Source: Flavobacteriales bacterium
GTDB lineage: Bacteria > Bacteroidota > Bacteroidia > Flavobacteriales_E > Vicingaceae
DNA length: 64,000 bases
Direction: 5' to 3'
Assembly: GCA_026196775.1 (NCBI GenBank)
Contig: JAPHUD010000035.1
Coordinates: 1 to 64,000 of the forward strand
Shown here: positions 27,680-38,197 of the stretch, piece by piece
Layout of the letters: each line of letters starts with the position of its first letter
Position numbering within the stretch: position 1 is the stretch's first letter
Program-made: the position numbers and the translations under genes
Notes under the pieces: generated by a model
The model's database searches: none
Told to the model about the DNA's origin: nothing
The model's input: the letters and a program-made list of their open reading frames with translations, nothing else

Positions 27680-28714
27680 ATGGGTTTATTTAATTTTTTA
27701 ACGCAAGAGATTGCTATTGACTTAGGAACAGCCAACACACTAATTATTTATAACGACAAAGTTGTTGTTGACGAACCGTCAATTGTAGCTAAAGATAGAA
27801 TGACTGGAAAAATTATTGCCGTTGGAAAGAAAGCTATGCAAATGCATGGTAAAACACATGAAGATATTAAAACAATCAGACCATTAAGAGATGGTGTAAT
27901 TGCAGATTTTGATGCTGCTGAACACATGATTAGAGGAATGATTAAAATGATAAATCCTAAAAAACAACTTTTTGCTCCTTCACTTAAAATGGTAATTTGT
28001 ATTCCATCAGGTATTACTGAAGTGGAAAAAAGAGCAGTAAAAGATTCTGCAGAACATGCTGGGGGTAAAGAAGTTTATTTAATTCATGAACCTATGGCTG
28101 CTGCAATAGGTATCGGAATTGATGTGTTGGAACCAATGGGTAATATGATTATTGATATAGGTGGGGGAACTTCAGAAATTGCCGTTATTGCTTTGGGAGG
28201 AATAGTATGTGACAAATCTATCAGAGTTGCAGGAGATGATTTTACCAACGATATTGTAGATTACATGAGAAGACAACATAATTTATTAATTGGAGAACGC
28301 TCTGCGGAACAAATAAAGATTGAATGTGGTTCTGCTTTAACAGAGTTAGAAAACCCACCAGAAGATTATGCAGTTCAAGGTAGAGATTTAATGACAGGAA
28401 CGCCTAAAGAAATTACTGTTTCTTACACAGAAATTGCTCATGCTTTAGATAAATCAATTGCTAAAATTGAAGAAGCTGTTTTAAATGCTTTAGAGATGAC
28501 TCCTCCAGAACTTTCGGCAGATATATTTAAAACTGGTTTATATTTAGCTGGTGGAGGCTCTATGTTAAGAGGTTTAGATAAAAGAATTTCTATGAAAACT
28601 AAATTACCTGTACATATTGCTGAAGATCCATTGAGAGCAGTAGCAAGAGGAACAGGTATTGCACTTAAAAACATAGATAAACTGCCTTTCTTAATAAAGG
28701 ATGTTAAAGCATAA
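27680..28714 (+). CDS. mreB: rod shape-determining protein MreB
   Basis: A 344-residue bacterial actin that forms membrane-bound filaments guiding cell-wall synthesis. The nucleotide-binding pieces are visible: IDLGTANTLIIYNDKVV (phosphate 1), IIDIGGGTSEIAVIALGG (phosphate 2) and GLYLAGGGSMLRGLDKRI (adenosine). The N-terminal MGLFNFLTQE can act as a membrane-targeting helix. First gene of a five-gene elongasome operon, so the cells are presumably rods, at least in part. The 96 bases upstream contain near-matches to a -7 box, but none convincing. Confidence 0.98.
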   Translation: MGLFNFLTQEIAIDLGTANTLIIYNDKVVVDEPSIVAKDRMTGKIIAVGKKAMQMHGKTHEDIKTIRPLRDGVIADFDAAEHMIRGMIKMINPKKQLFAPSLKMVICIPSGITEVEKRAVKDSAEHAGGKEVYLIHEPMAAAIGIGIDVLEPMGNMIIDIGGGTSEIAVIALGGIVCDKSIRVAGDDFTNDIVDYMRRQHNLLIGERSAEQIKIECGSALTELENPPEDYAVQGRDLMTGTPKEITVSYTEIAHALDKSIAKIEEAVLNALEMTPPELSADIFKTGLYLAGGGSMLRGLDKRISMKTKLPVHIAEDPLRAVARGTGIALKNIDKLPFLIKDVKA

Positions 28715-28740
28715 ACCAAAAGTGATAATCAATATAGTAA

Positions 28741-29583
28741 ATGAGAAATTTTATACAATTTCTAGTTAAAAATTCATTTGTTTTTCTATTTCTCTTTTTA
28801 GAAATTATTGCTTTTGCTTTGTTGATTAAAAACAACAATTACCAAAACTCAAAATTCTTTAACTCCTCTAATTATTTAGTGGGAAACCTTTACGAGTCTG
28901 TTTCAAATGTTACAGATTATTTTCATTTAAAAACTACCAACTCAGAGTTAGCTCAGCACAATGCAGAATTACTTTCGATAAACATTAATTCTTTCACTAA
29001 AATTTATGGAAATACTATTTTAATAAATGATACTAGTTATTTTCAAAAATATGTTTACACTTCAGCAAAAGTGATTAACAACTCTACTAATCAAAGAGAA
29101 AACTATATTACTTTAGACAAAGGAGCTATAAATGGAATTAAACCCGGAATGGCAGTTGTAAATAAAAATGGAATTGTAGGGATAGTAAAAAATGTTTCGC
29201 CAAACTTTAGTTCTGTCATCTCTTTATTACACCAAAAAATGTCTATTAGTGGAAAAATTCAGAAATCTGAATATTTTGGATCTGTAGTGTGGGATTCTGA
29301 TGAAAATAATCACCGTACAGCCACATTAAAAGAAGTTCCCAACCATGTTGATATTCAAAATGGGGATACTATTGTTACCAGTGGGTTTTCAGCTATTTTC
29401 CCCGAAGGATTACCTATAGGGACAATTCAATATTTTGAAGTGCCTAAAGGAAACAACTTTTACAATATTGTTATTGAACTTACAACAGATTTTAAGCAAC
29501 TATCGCACGTTTATGTGGTAAAGTTTCTTCAAAAAGAGGAATTAGATAAATTAGAAGCATTGAACCAAGAAGATGTTAATTGA
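28741..29583 (+). CDS. mreC: rod shape-determining protein MreC
   Basis: A 280-residue inner-membrane protein with one N-terminal membrane segment (about 10-27), a short coiled coil (about 60-85) and a periplasmic double beta-barrel. Recognisable parts are NYITLDKGAINGIKPGMAVVN, GIVGIVKNVSPNFSSVISLL and VTSGFSAIFPEGLPIGTI. It links MreB to the wall-synthesis enzymes. It starts 26 bases after mreB, and its last 11 bases overlap the start of mreD. Confidence 0.96.
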   Translation: MRNFIQFLVKNSFVFLFLFLEIIAFALLIKNNNYQNSKFFNSSNYLVGNLYESVSNVTDYFHLKTTNSELAQHNAELLSININSFTKIYGNTILINDTSYFQKYVYTSAKVINNSTNQRENYITLDKGAINGIKPGMAVVNKNGIVGIVKNVSPNFSSVISLLHQKMSISGKIQKSEYFGSVVWDSDENNHRTATLKEVPNHVDIQNGDTIVTSGFSAIFPEGLPIGTIQYFEVPKGNNFYNIVIELTTDFKQLSHVYVVKFLQKEELDKLEALNQEDVN

Positions 29584-30094
29584 TATTATAAAACATAGTA
29601 CCCGATTTTTAGCACTACTCCTTTTTCAAGGCTTAGTGTTGAATAATGTTGAGTTAAGCGACTACATCAATCCTTTTTTATATGTTTTATTCATTTTATC
29701 ACTACCTTTAAACGCCTCAAAATACTTAGTTTTAGCATTAAGCTTTGTAATGGGAATTTCTATAGATATTTTTTCCAGTACTTTAGGAATGCATACCGCA
29801 GCTTGTGTTTTTATTGGGTTTTTAAGACCTTATGTATTAAAAATAATAGAACCCCGAGATGGTTATGAAGCCAGTTTTTCTGTTAACATTTCCGATATGG
29901 GAATGAAATGGTATGCTACCTATATGGTAATTATGGTTTTTGCTCACCATTTATTTTTATTTTATGTAGAATCTTTTTCTTTTAGTCAGTTATTTTCTAC
30001 TTTCGGTAGAGCCTTAGTTAGTACTATTTTTACCTTGATATTAATAAGTATAACTCAGTTGTTTTATTATAAGCCAAGTAAAAAAAGAAGATGA
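29573..30094 (+). CDS. mreD: rod shape-determining protein MreD
   Basis: A 173-residue membrane protein with about five hydrophobic segments (for example ALLLFQGLVLNNVEL and YLVLALSFVMGISIDIF). MreD proteins share little sequence, but the length, topology, the LVLALSFVMGISIDIFSSTLG segment and the place between mreC and mrdA identify it. The ATG lies 11 bases inside mreC, and its TGA overlaps the mrdA ATG (ATGA), so translation is probably coupled on both sides. Confidence 0.93.
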   Translation: MLIDIIKHSTRFLALLLFQGLVLNNVELSDYINPFLYVLFILSLPLNASKYLVLALSFVMGISIDIFSSTLGMHTAACVFIGFLRPYVLKIIEPRDGYEASFSVNISDMGMKWYATYMVIMVFAHHLFLFYVESFSFSQLFSTFGRALVSTIFTLILISITQLFYYKPSKKRR

Positions 30095-31914
30095 ACAACT
30101 TGTCTCATAGAAAATATATTGTTGGAGCTATTTTCAGTGTCATTTGTTTGATTTTTATTATTCGTTTGTTCAATGTTCAAGTAGTTAATAATAAATACAA
30201 GCTCGATTCTGATAATAATGTGCTACGTGTTATTACCGAATATCCAGCAAGAGGTTTAGTATATGATAGAAATGGAGAATTACTCGTTTTTAACGAAGCA
30301 GCTTATGATTTAATGCTTATTCCTGGACAACTAAAAGAAATTGACACTAACCTTTTTTGTGACCTTTTTGATGTTTCTAAAGAAGACTTTTTAGTAAAAT
30401 ACACCAAAGCCAAAAATTATTCTCGTTATAAGCCCTCTGTTTTTGAAAAAGAGCTTTCAACAGAAACTTATGGTAATGTACAAGACCAACTGTATAAATT
30501 CCCAGGCTTTTTTGTGCAAACCAGAACATTAAGAAAATATCCTAAAAATAACGCAGCTCATATATTAGGATATATTGGAGAAGTAAACAATGCTGTTATT
30601 GAAAAAAATAGCTATTACAAATCGGGCGATTATATTGGTAAAAGCGGATTAGAACTAGCCTACGAGGAATTGTTAAGAGGAAAAAGAGGGGTTAGAAAAA
30701 TTTTAGTTGATGTACATAACAGAGAGAAAGGTAGTTATAATAATGGGTTAGAAGACACCCTTTCTGTTGCCGGACAAACTATTTATTCTTCTTTAGATGT
30801 TGATTTACAAGCTTACGGAGAGCTTCTGATGCAAAATAAAACAGGTAGTGTGGTTGCCATTGAACCCAAAACAGGAGAGATTTTGTGTTTGGTCTCTTCT
30901 CCGGGTTATGATCCGAATTTGTTAGTAGGTAGATCTATAAAAACTAATTACCCTATTTTAACTAAAGATAGTTTAAAACCTTTATTCAACAGGGCTACTA
31001 TGGCTCAATATCCACCCGGTTCAATTTTCAAAACTATACAGGCACTTATTGCTATGCAAGAAGGGGTAATTACAGAACAAACGGGCTTTGCTTGTATAAG
31101 AAGCTTGGTAGGATGTCATAATCACCCAACAGCATTAAATGTAGCGGCTTCCATAAAAATGTCATGTAATCCTTATTATCATCAGGTTTTTAAACGACTT
31201 ATTCAACAAAATAAAGCTAAAAGTATTTTTAAAGATAGTGAAATTGGATTGGCAAAATGGGCTATCAATGTTAAAAAATTTGGTTTTGGCGGAACCTTAA
31301 AAACAGATATTCCCGGAGTGAAAAACGGATTAGTGCCGGGAGTAGATTTTTACAACAGATGGTATGGAGAAGGCAGATGGGCTTTTAGCACTATTTTTTC
31401 ATTAAGTATAGGACAAGGGGAATTGGGTGTAATTCCTATACAAATGGCAAATCTAGCTGCTATTATTGCTAACAAAGGCTATTATTATCCTCCCCACACT
31501 TTAAAGAAAATAGAAGGGGTTGATACCATCCCCAGCTTATTTACTACCAAACAATATGTAGGTATCGATAGTGTTTATTTTAATCCGATAATACAAGGAA
31601 TGCTTGCCGTAGTTGATGAACCCGGAGGAACAGCCCGAAGAGCAAAAATTAATGGGGTTTCTGTTTGTGGAAAAACAGGAACAGCACAAAACCCGCATGG
31701 AGAAGATCACTCTGTGTTTATTGCTTTTGCCCCCATGGAAAATCCTAAAATTGCCATTGCTGTTTATGTTGAAAATTCTGGTTTTGGGGGTACTTGGGCT
31801 GCACCAATTGCCAGTTTAATGATGGAACAATACCTTACAGACAGTATTAGTGATAAACTAAAAGAAAAAAGAATTTTAGAAGCTAATTTGTTAAATGTTA
31901 AGCCTAAAAAATGA
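30091..31914 (+). CDS. mrdA: penicillin-binding protein 2 (elongation transpeptidase)
   Basis: A 607-residue class B penicillin-binding protein that cross-links peptidoglycan during elongation. It has an N-terminal membrane anchor (about 9-27), a pedestal domain starting RVITEYPARGLVYDRNGELL, and a transpeptidase domain. The three active-site motifs are intact: SIFK at 311-314 (PPGSIFK), SCN at 358-360 and KTGT at 528-531. Start and stop both overlap their neighbours by four bases (ATGA), so it should be made in step with MreD and RodA, its polymerase partner. Confidence 0.97.
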   Translation: MNNLSHRKYIVGAIFSVICLIFIIRLFNVQVVNNKYKLDSDNNVLRVITEYPARGLVYDRNGELLVFNEAAYDLMLIPGQLKEIDTNLFCDLFDVSKEDFLVKYTKAKNYSRYKPSVFEKELSTETYGNVQDQLYKFPGFFVQTRTLRKYPKNNAAHILGYIGEVNNAVIEKNSYYKSGDYIGKSGLELAYEELLRGKRGVRKILVDVHNREKGSYNNGLEDTLSVAGQTIYSSLDVDLQAYGELLMQNKTGSVVAIEPKTGEILCLVSSPGYDPNLLVGRSIKTNYPILTKDSLKPLFNRATMAQYPPGSIFKTIQALIAMQEGVITEQTGFACIRSLVGCHNHPTALNVAASIKMSCNPYYHQVFKRLIQQNKAKSIFKDSEIGLAKWAINVKKFGFGGTLKTDIPGVKNGLVPGVDFYNRWYGEGRWAFSTIFSLSIGQGELGVIPIQMANLAAIIANKGYYYPPHTLKKIEGVDTIPSLFTTKQYVGIDSVYFNPIIQGMLAVVDEPGGTARRAKINGVSVCGKTGTAQNPHGEDHSVFIAFAPMENPKIAIAVYVENSGFGGTWAAPIASLMMEQYLTDSISDKLKEKRILEANLLNVKPKK

Positions 31915-33212
31915 GAAACAGAACCAATGTATTTACTAACCTTGATTGGGTAACCATACTCACCTATTTGGTATTGGTTATTATTGGCTGGCTTAGTATT
32001 TATGCTGCAGTATATAATGAAGAACATAGTAAAATTTTCGACCTTTCACAACGTTATGGTAATCAGTTATTATGGATAGGTTTTTCTTTGCTTGTTGCTT
32101 TAATTATTTTAATGATTGAAGGAAGTTTTTTCACATCATTTGCTTACCCTATTTACGGATTTGTCATCTTAATGCTGATTGGTGTTCTGCTTTTCGGAAC
32201 AGAAATTAAAGGAGCAAAATCGTGGTTTAGAATTGGCAGTTTTGCCATACAACCCGCAGAATTTGGTAAGTTTGCTACCGCCTTAGCACTAGCGAAATTC
32301 CTATCCGTTTTGGGGATAAACATGAAAGATTTAAAAACCAAAGTTACGGCCATTGCTATTGTTATTTTACCAGCAATGTTGATTCTACTTCAAAATGATA
32401 CAGGGTCTATGTTGGTTTATTTTTCTTTTATAATTGTATTGTACAGAGAGGGACTTTCTGGAAATGTTTTATTGTCAGGAATTTATACTGCATTTTTATT
32501 CATTACCTCTTTGTTAATGCGAATTCACACCTTCACATTCTTTGACAAAGAAATAGGTGGAGAACTATTGCTCATACTCATTTTGGTAGGTATAGGAGCC
32601 ATAACCATCTACTTTACAAAAAAAATGAAAAAACTATGGATAATTATTATTGCTGTTTTGATTTGTTCTATAGGGGTTGTTTTTAGTGTGGATTATGTAT
32701 TTAATAATGTTTTAGAGCCACATCAATCTAAAAGAATAAATGTAATGTTGGGTGTAGAATCTGATCCTCATGGAGCAGGTTATAATGTAAACCAATCTCT
32801 TATTGCTATTGGTTCTGGAGGCTTTTCTGGCAAAGGATTTTTAAATGGAACACAAACCAAATTTAACTTTGTTCCAGAGCAAAGCACCGATTTTATTTTT
32901 TGCACTATTGGCGAAGAGTGGGGCTTTTTAGGAACATTTGTGCTTATATCCTTATATTTATTTCTCTTCCTGCGGCTTATATTTTTAGCTGAGAGACAAC
33001 GCTCTACCTTTAGTAGGATCTATGGATATTGTGTGGCTTCTATATTGTTTTTTCACTTTTTAGTCAATATTGGGATGACCATAGGTTTGGCTCCTGTTAT
33101 TGGTATTCCGTTGCCATTCATTAGTTATGGAGGTTCCTCATTATGGGCCTTTACTATTTTATTGTTTATTTTTATCAGACTAGATGCTGAAAGAATTTAT
33201 GTGTTGAGGTAA
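31911..33212 (+). CDS. rodA: rod shape-determining protein RodA (SEDS glycosyltransferase)
   Basis: A 433-residue inner-membrane SEDS protein that polymerises glycan strands together with PBP2. About ten membrane segments are seen. Signatures include GAKSWFRIGSFAIQPAEFGK, the catalytic-loop region VPEQSTDFIFCTIGEEWGF and the end IGIPLPFISYGGSSLWAF. Residues 200-265 hold an extra hydrophobic stretch, so it is somewhat longer than E. coli RodA, as is common in Bacteroidota. Last gene of the mre operon; no hairpin terminator is visible in the next 100 bases. Confidence 0.97.
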   Translation: MRNRTNVFTNLDWVTILTYLVLVIIGWLSIYAAVYNEEHSKIFDLSQRYGNQLLWIGFSLLVALIILMIEGSFFTSFAYPIYGFVILMLIGVLLFGTEIKGAKSWFRIGSFAIQPAEFGKFATALALAKFLSVLGINMKDLKTKVTAIAIVILPAMLILLQNDTGSMLVYFSFIIVLYREGLSGNVLLSGIYTAFLFITSLLMRIHTFTFFDKEIGGELLLILILVGIGAITIYFTKKMKKLWIIIIAVLICSIGVVFSVDYVFNNVLEPHQSKRINVMLGVESDPHGAGYNVNQSLIAIGSGGFSGKGFLNGTQTKFNFVPEQSTDFIFCTIGEEWGFLGTFVLISLYLFLFLRLIFLAERQRSTFSRIYGYCVASILFFHFLVNIGMTIGLAPVIGIPLPFISYGGSSLWAFTILLFIFIRLDAERIYVLR

Positions 33213-33275
33213 AACGGATTACAAATTAATAAGAACTAATTTCATCAACTTACTTAACTAATAACTTAAGCAATC

Positions 33276-33283
33276 TAATTTCG
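33276..33283 (+). promoter_or_regulatory. possible -7 box, TAnnTTCG type, for the barrel gene
   Basis: TAATTTCG lies 30 bases before the ATG at 33314, without a TTG at the expected distance. It repeats the variant seen upstream of purH. Confidence 0.3.
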
Positions 33284-33313
33284 TAAACGAACCATATTAA
33301 AAAAATAGACGTC

Positions 33314-34108
33314 ATGAAAAAACAGCTATATCTTTTACTGTTATTGGGAATTACAACCTTAAGTGTTGTAGCACAAAAAAATGTATTTAAAATCCATACA
33401 CTTCCTTTTGTTTGGGGAGAAATGCGGTTGGGATATGAAAGAGTGTTAACATCAAAACTTGCCTTGCAGTTTAATTATGGAACATTTTATGGTAATAAAA
33501 TACCATCTCCTATTTACCAAACTTCATCAGTAGAAACGTACTTTAACACGCAACCTATAAAAAACAAACTGAGTGGTTTTAGCACCAGTATAGATTTAAG
33601 AATTTATACTAAATCTGAAGCTCCAACAAGATTTTATATTGCTCCTTACATCAAATATAACAAGTACAATGTTGCTGCTTCGGCAAGTTTCGAATATTCA
33701 GCAGATACTTCTGAATACAATCAACTTAATCAACAACAACAATCTGTTGGTGGTTACCAAAACGGTAATTATCATTATGATGTTACCGGAACACTAGAAG
33801 GAACTATTACTCAGTTTGGAGCTGGAGCTTCTATAGGAATGCAGTTTTTGGTGGCTAAGGTAATTACCATAGATTTAAACTTTTTTGGATTAGGTGTGGA
33901 ATATAACAAGGTAAATGCGGATTTAACTACTAATGTTAGAGGTGTTGATTATGAAAAATGGCTGCCTTATGTGCGTGATGAAGTGGAAGATATCCCCTAC
34001 ATTGGTGATAACATAGAGCTAACTGCCGAACAAGATCGAATAAAAATGAAAGCCCCTATTGTTATGCCCACTTTTAGAGCTAGTATAGGAGTAGGTTTTG
34101 CTTTTTAG
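33314..34108 (+). CDS. outer-membrane beta-barrel protein (DUF3575-like)
   Basis: A 264-residue protein with a signal peptide (1-20, ending SVVAQ) and repeated amphipathic strands: GEMRLGYERVLTSKLALQFN, FYIAPYIKYNKYN, FGAGASIGMQFLVAKVITID and a last strand FRASIGVGFAF ending in Phe, as in proteins inserted by BamA. The opening IHTLPFVWGEMRLGYER resembles DUF3575-type barrels. A Gln/Asn-rich loop (SEYNQLNQQQQSVGGYQNGN) would face outside. Function unknown. It ends five bases before the next small gene, so the downstream small genes may be co-transcribed. Confidence 0.7.
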   Translation: MKKQLYLLLLLGITTLSVVAQKNVFKIHTLPFVWGEMRLGYERVLTSKLALQFNYGTFYGNKIPSPIYQTSSVETYFNTQPIKNKLSGFSTSIDLRIYTKSEAPTRFYIAPYIKYNKYNVAASASFEYSADTSEYNQLNQQQQSVGGYQNGNYHYDVTGTLEGTITQFGAGASIGMQFLVAKVITIDLNFFGLGVEYNKVNADLTTNVRGVDYEKWLPYVRDEVEDIPYIGDNIELTAEQDRIKMKAPIVMPTFRASIGVGFAF

Positions 34109-34112
34109 TACA

Positions 34113-34325
34113 ATGAAAATTAGAAGATCAAATAGGGTAAGAAAAAGTCAGTCAAACTTTATAAGTATTATAGTATTGACAGTTATTTTAATGGGAGTAT
34201 TATTGTTTTTCACTAACCAAAAACAACAAGAACAAATTTTTAAATCTTATTGTGGAGATTATGGGTTGTATGGTAAAACGCTTATTTTGATGAAAGATGG
34301 AAGTTTAAGACTTGGATCAATCTAA
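34113..34325 (+). CDS. small membrane-anchored protein, N-terminal half of a frameshifted gene
   Basis: A 70-residue product from the ATG at 34113: a basic N-terminus (MKIRRSNRVRKSQ), one membrane segment (IISIIVLTVILMGVLLFF), then the start of a small beta domain, YCGDYGLYGKTLILMKDGSL. It stops at TAA 34323-34325 in mid-domain. The frame shifted by one base continues the domain (see next entry). The join gives KDGSLRL followed by DQSNGYYQGSW, a natural beta-hairpin of the 'DGS-F ... G-Y-G-W' kind. A GG pair at 34314-34315 is where one surplus base would account for it. Either a real pseudogene or a sequence error. Confidence 0.5.
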   Translation: MKIRRSNRVRKSQSNFISIIVLTVILMGVLLFFTNQKQQEQIFKSYCGDYGLYGKTLILMKDGSLRLGSI

Positions 34326-34494
34326 TGGTTATTACCAAGGAAGTTGGGAAATAACTGACAATGTACTCAATATTAATATGACCGATATTCCAAGCTTTTT
34401 AGATTCTATTTATAGCTTAAAAGGCAATAAATTAATATCTCAAAACAAAGAAGATTTTTTTATTTTGTGTGATGATTTTAATATGAATGAATAA
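34312..34494 (+). pseudogene. C-terminal half of the frameshifted small gene
   Basis: Open frame one base out of step with the preceding fragment. It reads DQSNGYYQGSWEITDNVLNI and NKEDFFILCDDFNMNE without a membrane segment or credible start of its own (only a TTG at 34312, or an ATG at 34378 inside the domain). Its stop overlaps the ATG of the PH-domain gene as TAATG, the normal operon spacing here. This supports the view that it is the true 3' end of the gene beginning at 34113. Confidence 0.55.
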
Positions 34495-34910
34495 TGAAAT
34501 TTACCAGTAGAAAAGACATTTTACTTACTTCACTTCTTCTTGGCGTTATTGGCTTATTAGTAGGTTTGACATTTTTACAGTTGTATCAAGGAAAAGAATG
34601 GCATTGGGCAAATTTATTGGTGTTTGCTGTTATACTTTTGTTGCTCTGGATTTATTTCGATACTTCATACGTAGTTACCAAAGAGCATTTGATTTATAGA
34701 AGTGGTCCCATAAGAGGTAAAATTAATATTGCTGATATTATAGAGGTAGAAGCCAACAAAACGCTTTATGTAGGCATAAAACCCGCTTTAGCTCGAAAAG
34801 GATTAATAATAAAATACAACCAATATGATGAAATCTACATCAGTCCCAATACCAATGAAAGCTTTATTAAAAAATTGTTGGAGTTGAACGGGGAGATAAA
34901 AGTGAGTTGA
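34494..34910 (+). CDS. bacterial PH-domain membrane protein (bPH_4-like)
   Basis: A 138-residue protein with two membrane segments (about 10-28 and 38-54) followed by a bacterial PH domain. The domain reads SYVVTKEHLIYRSGPIRGKI, then DIIEVEANKTLY, ALARKGLIIKYNQYDEIYIS and NTNESFIKKLLELN. Such PF06713-type proteins are small membrane proteins of unknown role. Its ATG overlaps the previous fragment's stop codon (TAATG), so it probably belongs to the same transcript. It converges on the PnuC-family gene with a 42-base gap that holds no clear hairpin. Confidence 0.75.
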   Translation: MKFTSRKDILLTSLLLGVIGLLVGLTFLQLYQGKEWHWANLLVFAVILLLLWIYFDTSYVVTKEHLIYRSGPIRGKINIADIIEVEANKTLYVGIKPALARKGLIIKYNQYDEIYISPNTNESFIKKLLELNGEIKVS

Positions 34911-34952
34911 TGAAATAAATACACAAGTTTTATTCATGCATTAGTGGCGTCA

Positions 34953-35540
34953 TTAAACATTTTCCACCGTCAACTTTTTCCATTGAAAATAACCGTAAAT
35001 TACAATTATGGTGTATGCAAACATCAACAACGCATAAATCTCTAACCCTCTGGTATAATATAAATAAACCGATACTCCATCGATGACTATCCAATAAAGC
35101 CAATTTTCTATCCGTTTTTTTGCCATCATATAAGTAGCAATAAAACTAAAGATGGTAGTAAATGAATCTATTAAAGGTTTTTGTGCTTCTTTAAAAAAAG
35201 AAGACAATATAAAATACATTCCAAAAGAAAGTACAGTGCCGATAAGTATGAGCAACATGTTTTTCTGTAAAGTATCTTGATATACTTTTGTTATTACTTC
35301 TTGCTTTTTCCACATCATCCAACCATAAATACCTGCAAAAACATAAAAAACGGATAACAAAGCTTCTGCGTATAATTTAGCATATTCTATAAACAAATAA
35401 ATGCTTAACAATGAACCTAGTATCCCAAAAATCCAACATGAAATTTTGTTTTTTGCCATTAAAACCGTGTAAAGCACGCCAAAAATTACAGCAACAATTT
35501 CAAGTAATAGTTCTATATGGTTAGATATCCAAGGCACCAT
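34953..35540 (-). CDS. pnuC: PnuC-family vitamin transporter, possibly for thiamine (PnuT)
   Basis: A 195-residue inner-membrane protein with about seven hydrophobic segments. Family marks are SCWIFGILGSLLSIYLFIEY, the aromatic motif YGWMMWKKQ and RIENWLYWIVIDGVSVYLYY. PnuC proteins let nicotinamide riboside across by facilitated diffusion; relatives PnuT and PnuX carry thiamine and riboflavin. The gene starts 20 bases inside the upstream gene for a thiamine-binding-type protein. This makes thiamine the more likely substrate, but that is inference from context. I see no TPP riboswitch before the operon. The symbol names the family, not the substrate. Confidence 0.85.
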   Translation of the reverse strand: MVPWISNHIELLLEIVAVIFGVLYTVLMAKNKISCWIFGILGSLLSIYLFIEYAKLYAEALLSVFYVFAGIYGWMMWKKQEVITKVYQDTLQKNMLLILIGTVLSFGMYFILSSFFKEAQKPLIDSFTTIFSFIATYMMAKKRIENWLYWIVIDGVSVYLYYTRGLEIYALLMFAYTIIVIYGYFQWKKLTVENV

Positions 35541-35769
35541 TCAGGACTTTCATTACAAATATCATTTTACCGTATTTTTCAAATGATGTTTTTATTTCTT
35601 GTTGTATAATAGGCATCACTTCGTCTATTTCACCAACAATATGTGTGCTTGTTGCATTTACCTTAACCTTAATATTAGTATGTACACTTATTCTATCAAT
35701 AAAATCTTGTATTGGCGGAATGTAATTTGCATTTAAAGGGTAATTACTTATTTCTATGGTGGTTTTCAT
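35521..35769 (-). CDS. YkoF/MTH1187-like thiamine-binding protein
   Basis: An 82-residue small alpha/beta protein: MKTTIEISNYPLNANYIPPI, then DFIDRISVHTNIKVKV, THIVGEIDEVMPIIQQEI and KMIFVMKVLNG. The pattern of ISxYPL, a helix, and a second strand-helix with GE-DEVM agrees with the thiamine-binding YkoF / MTH1187 (DUF77) superfamily. I chose the ATG at 35769; a TTG at 35787 would run back to the icd gene's stop codon. It overlaps the transporter gene by 20 bases and may hand over or sense the vitamin. It follows icd by 20 bases and shares its strand, so it is probably on that transcript. Confidence 0.65.
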   Translation of the reverse strand: MKTTIEISNYPLNANYIPPIQDFIDRISVHTNIKVKVNATSTHIVGEIDEVMPIIQQEIKTSFEKYGKMIFVMKVLNGALDI

Positions 35770-35789
35770 AAGGAAATAATTATACAAAT

Positions 35790-38104
<2,315 letters not shown>

Positions 38105-38164
38105 GAGATGAACAGATAAAAAATTCATCCTTTTGGAGGGATTTAGAAAACAGCACTTTTTTCT

Positions 38165-38172
38165 TACCTTTG
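38165..38172 (+). promoter_or_regulatory. -7 box for the SUMF1-like gene
   Basis: TACCTTTG is a perfect TAnnTTTG, 25 bases before the ATG at 38198. The -33 position, 20 bases up, reads TTA. Confidence 0.5.
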
Positions 38173-38197
38173 AACCTAATTAGCTTTATTTTTAAAG

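Noticed and set aside
35770-35789. TPP riboswitch before the thiamine-related genes
   Set aside because: The gap to icd is only about 20 bases, too short for the aptamer, and none is seen upstream of icd either.
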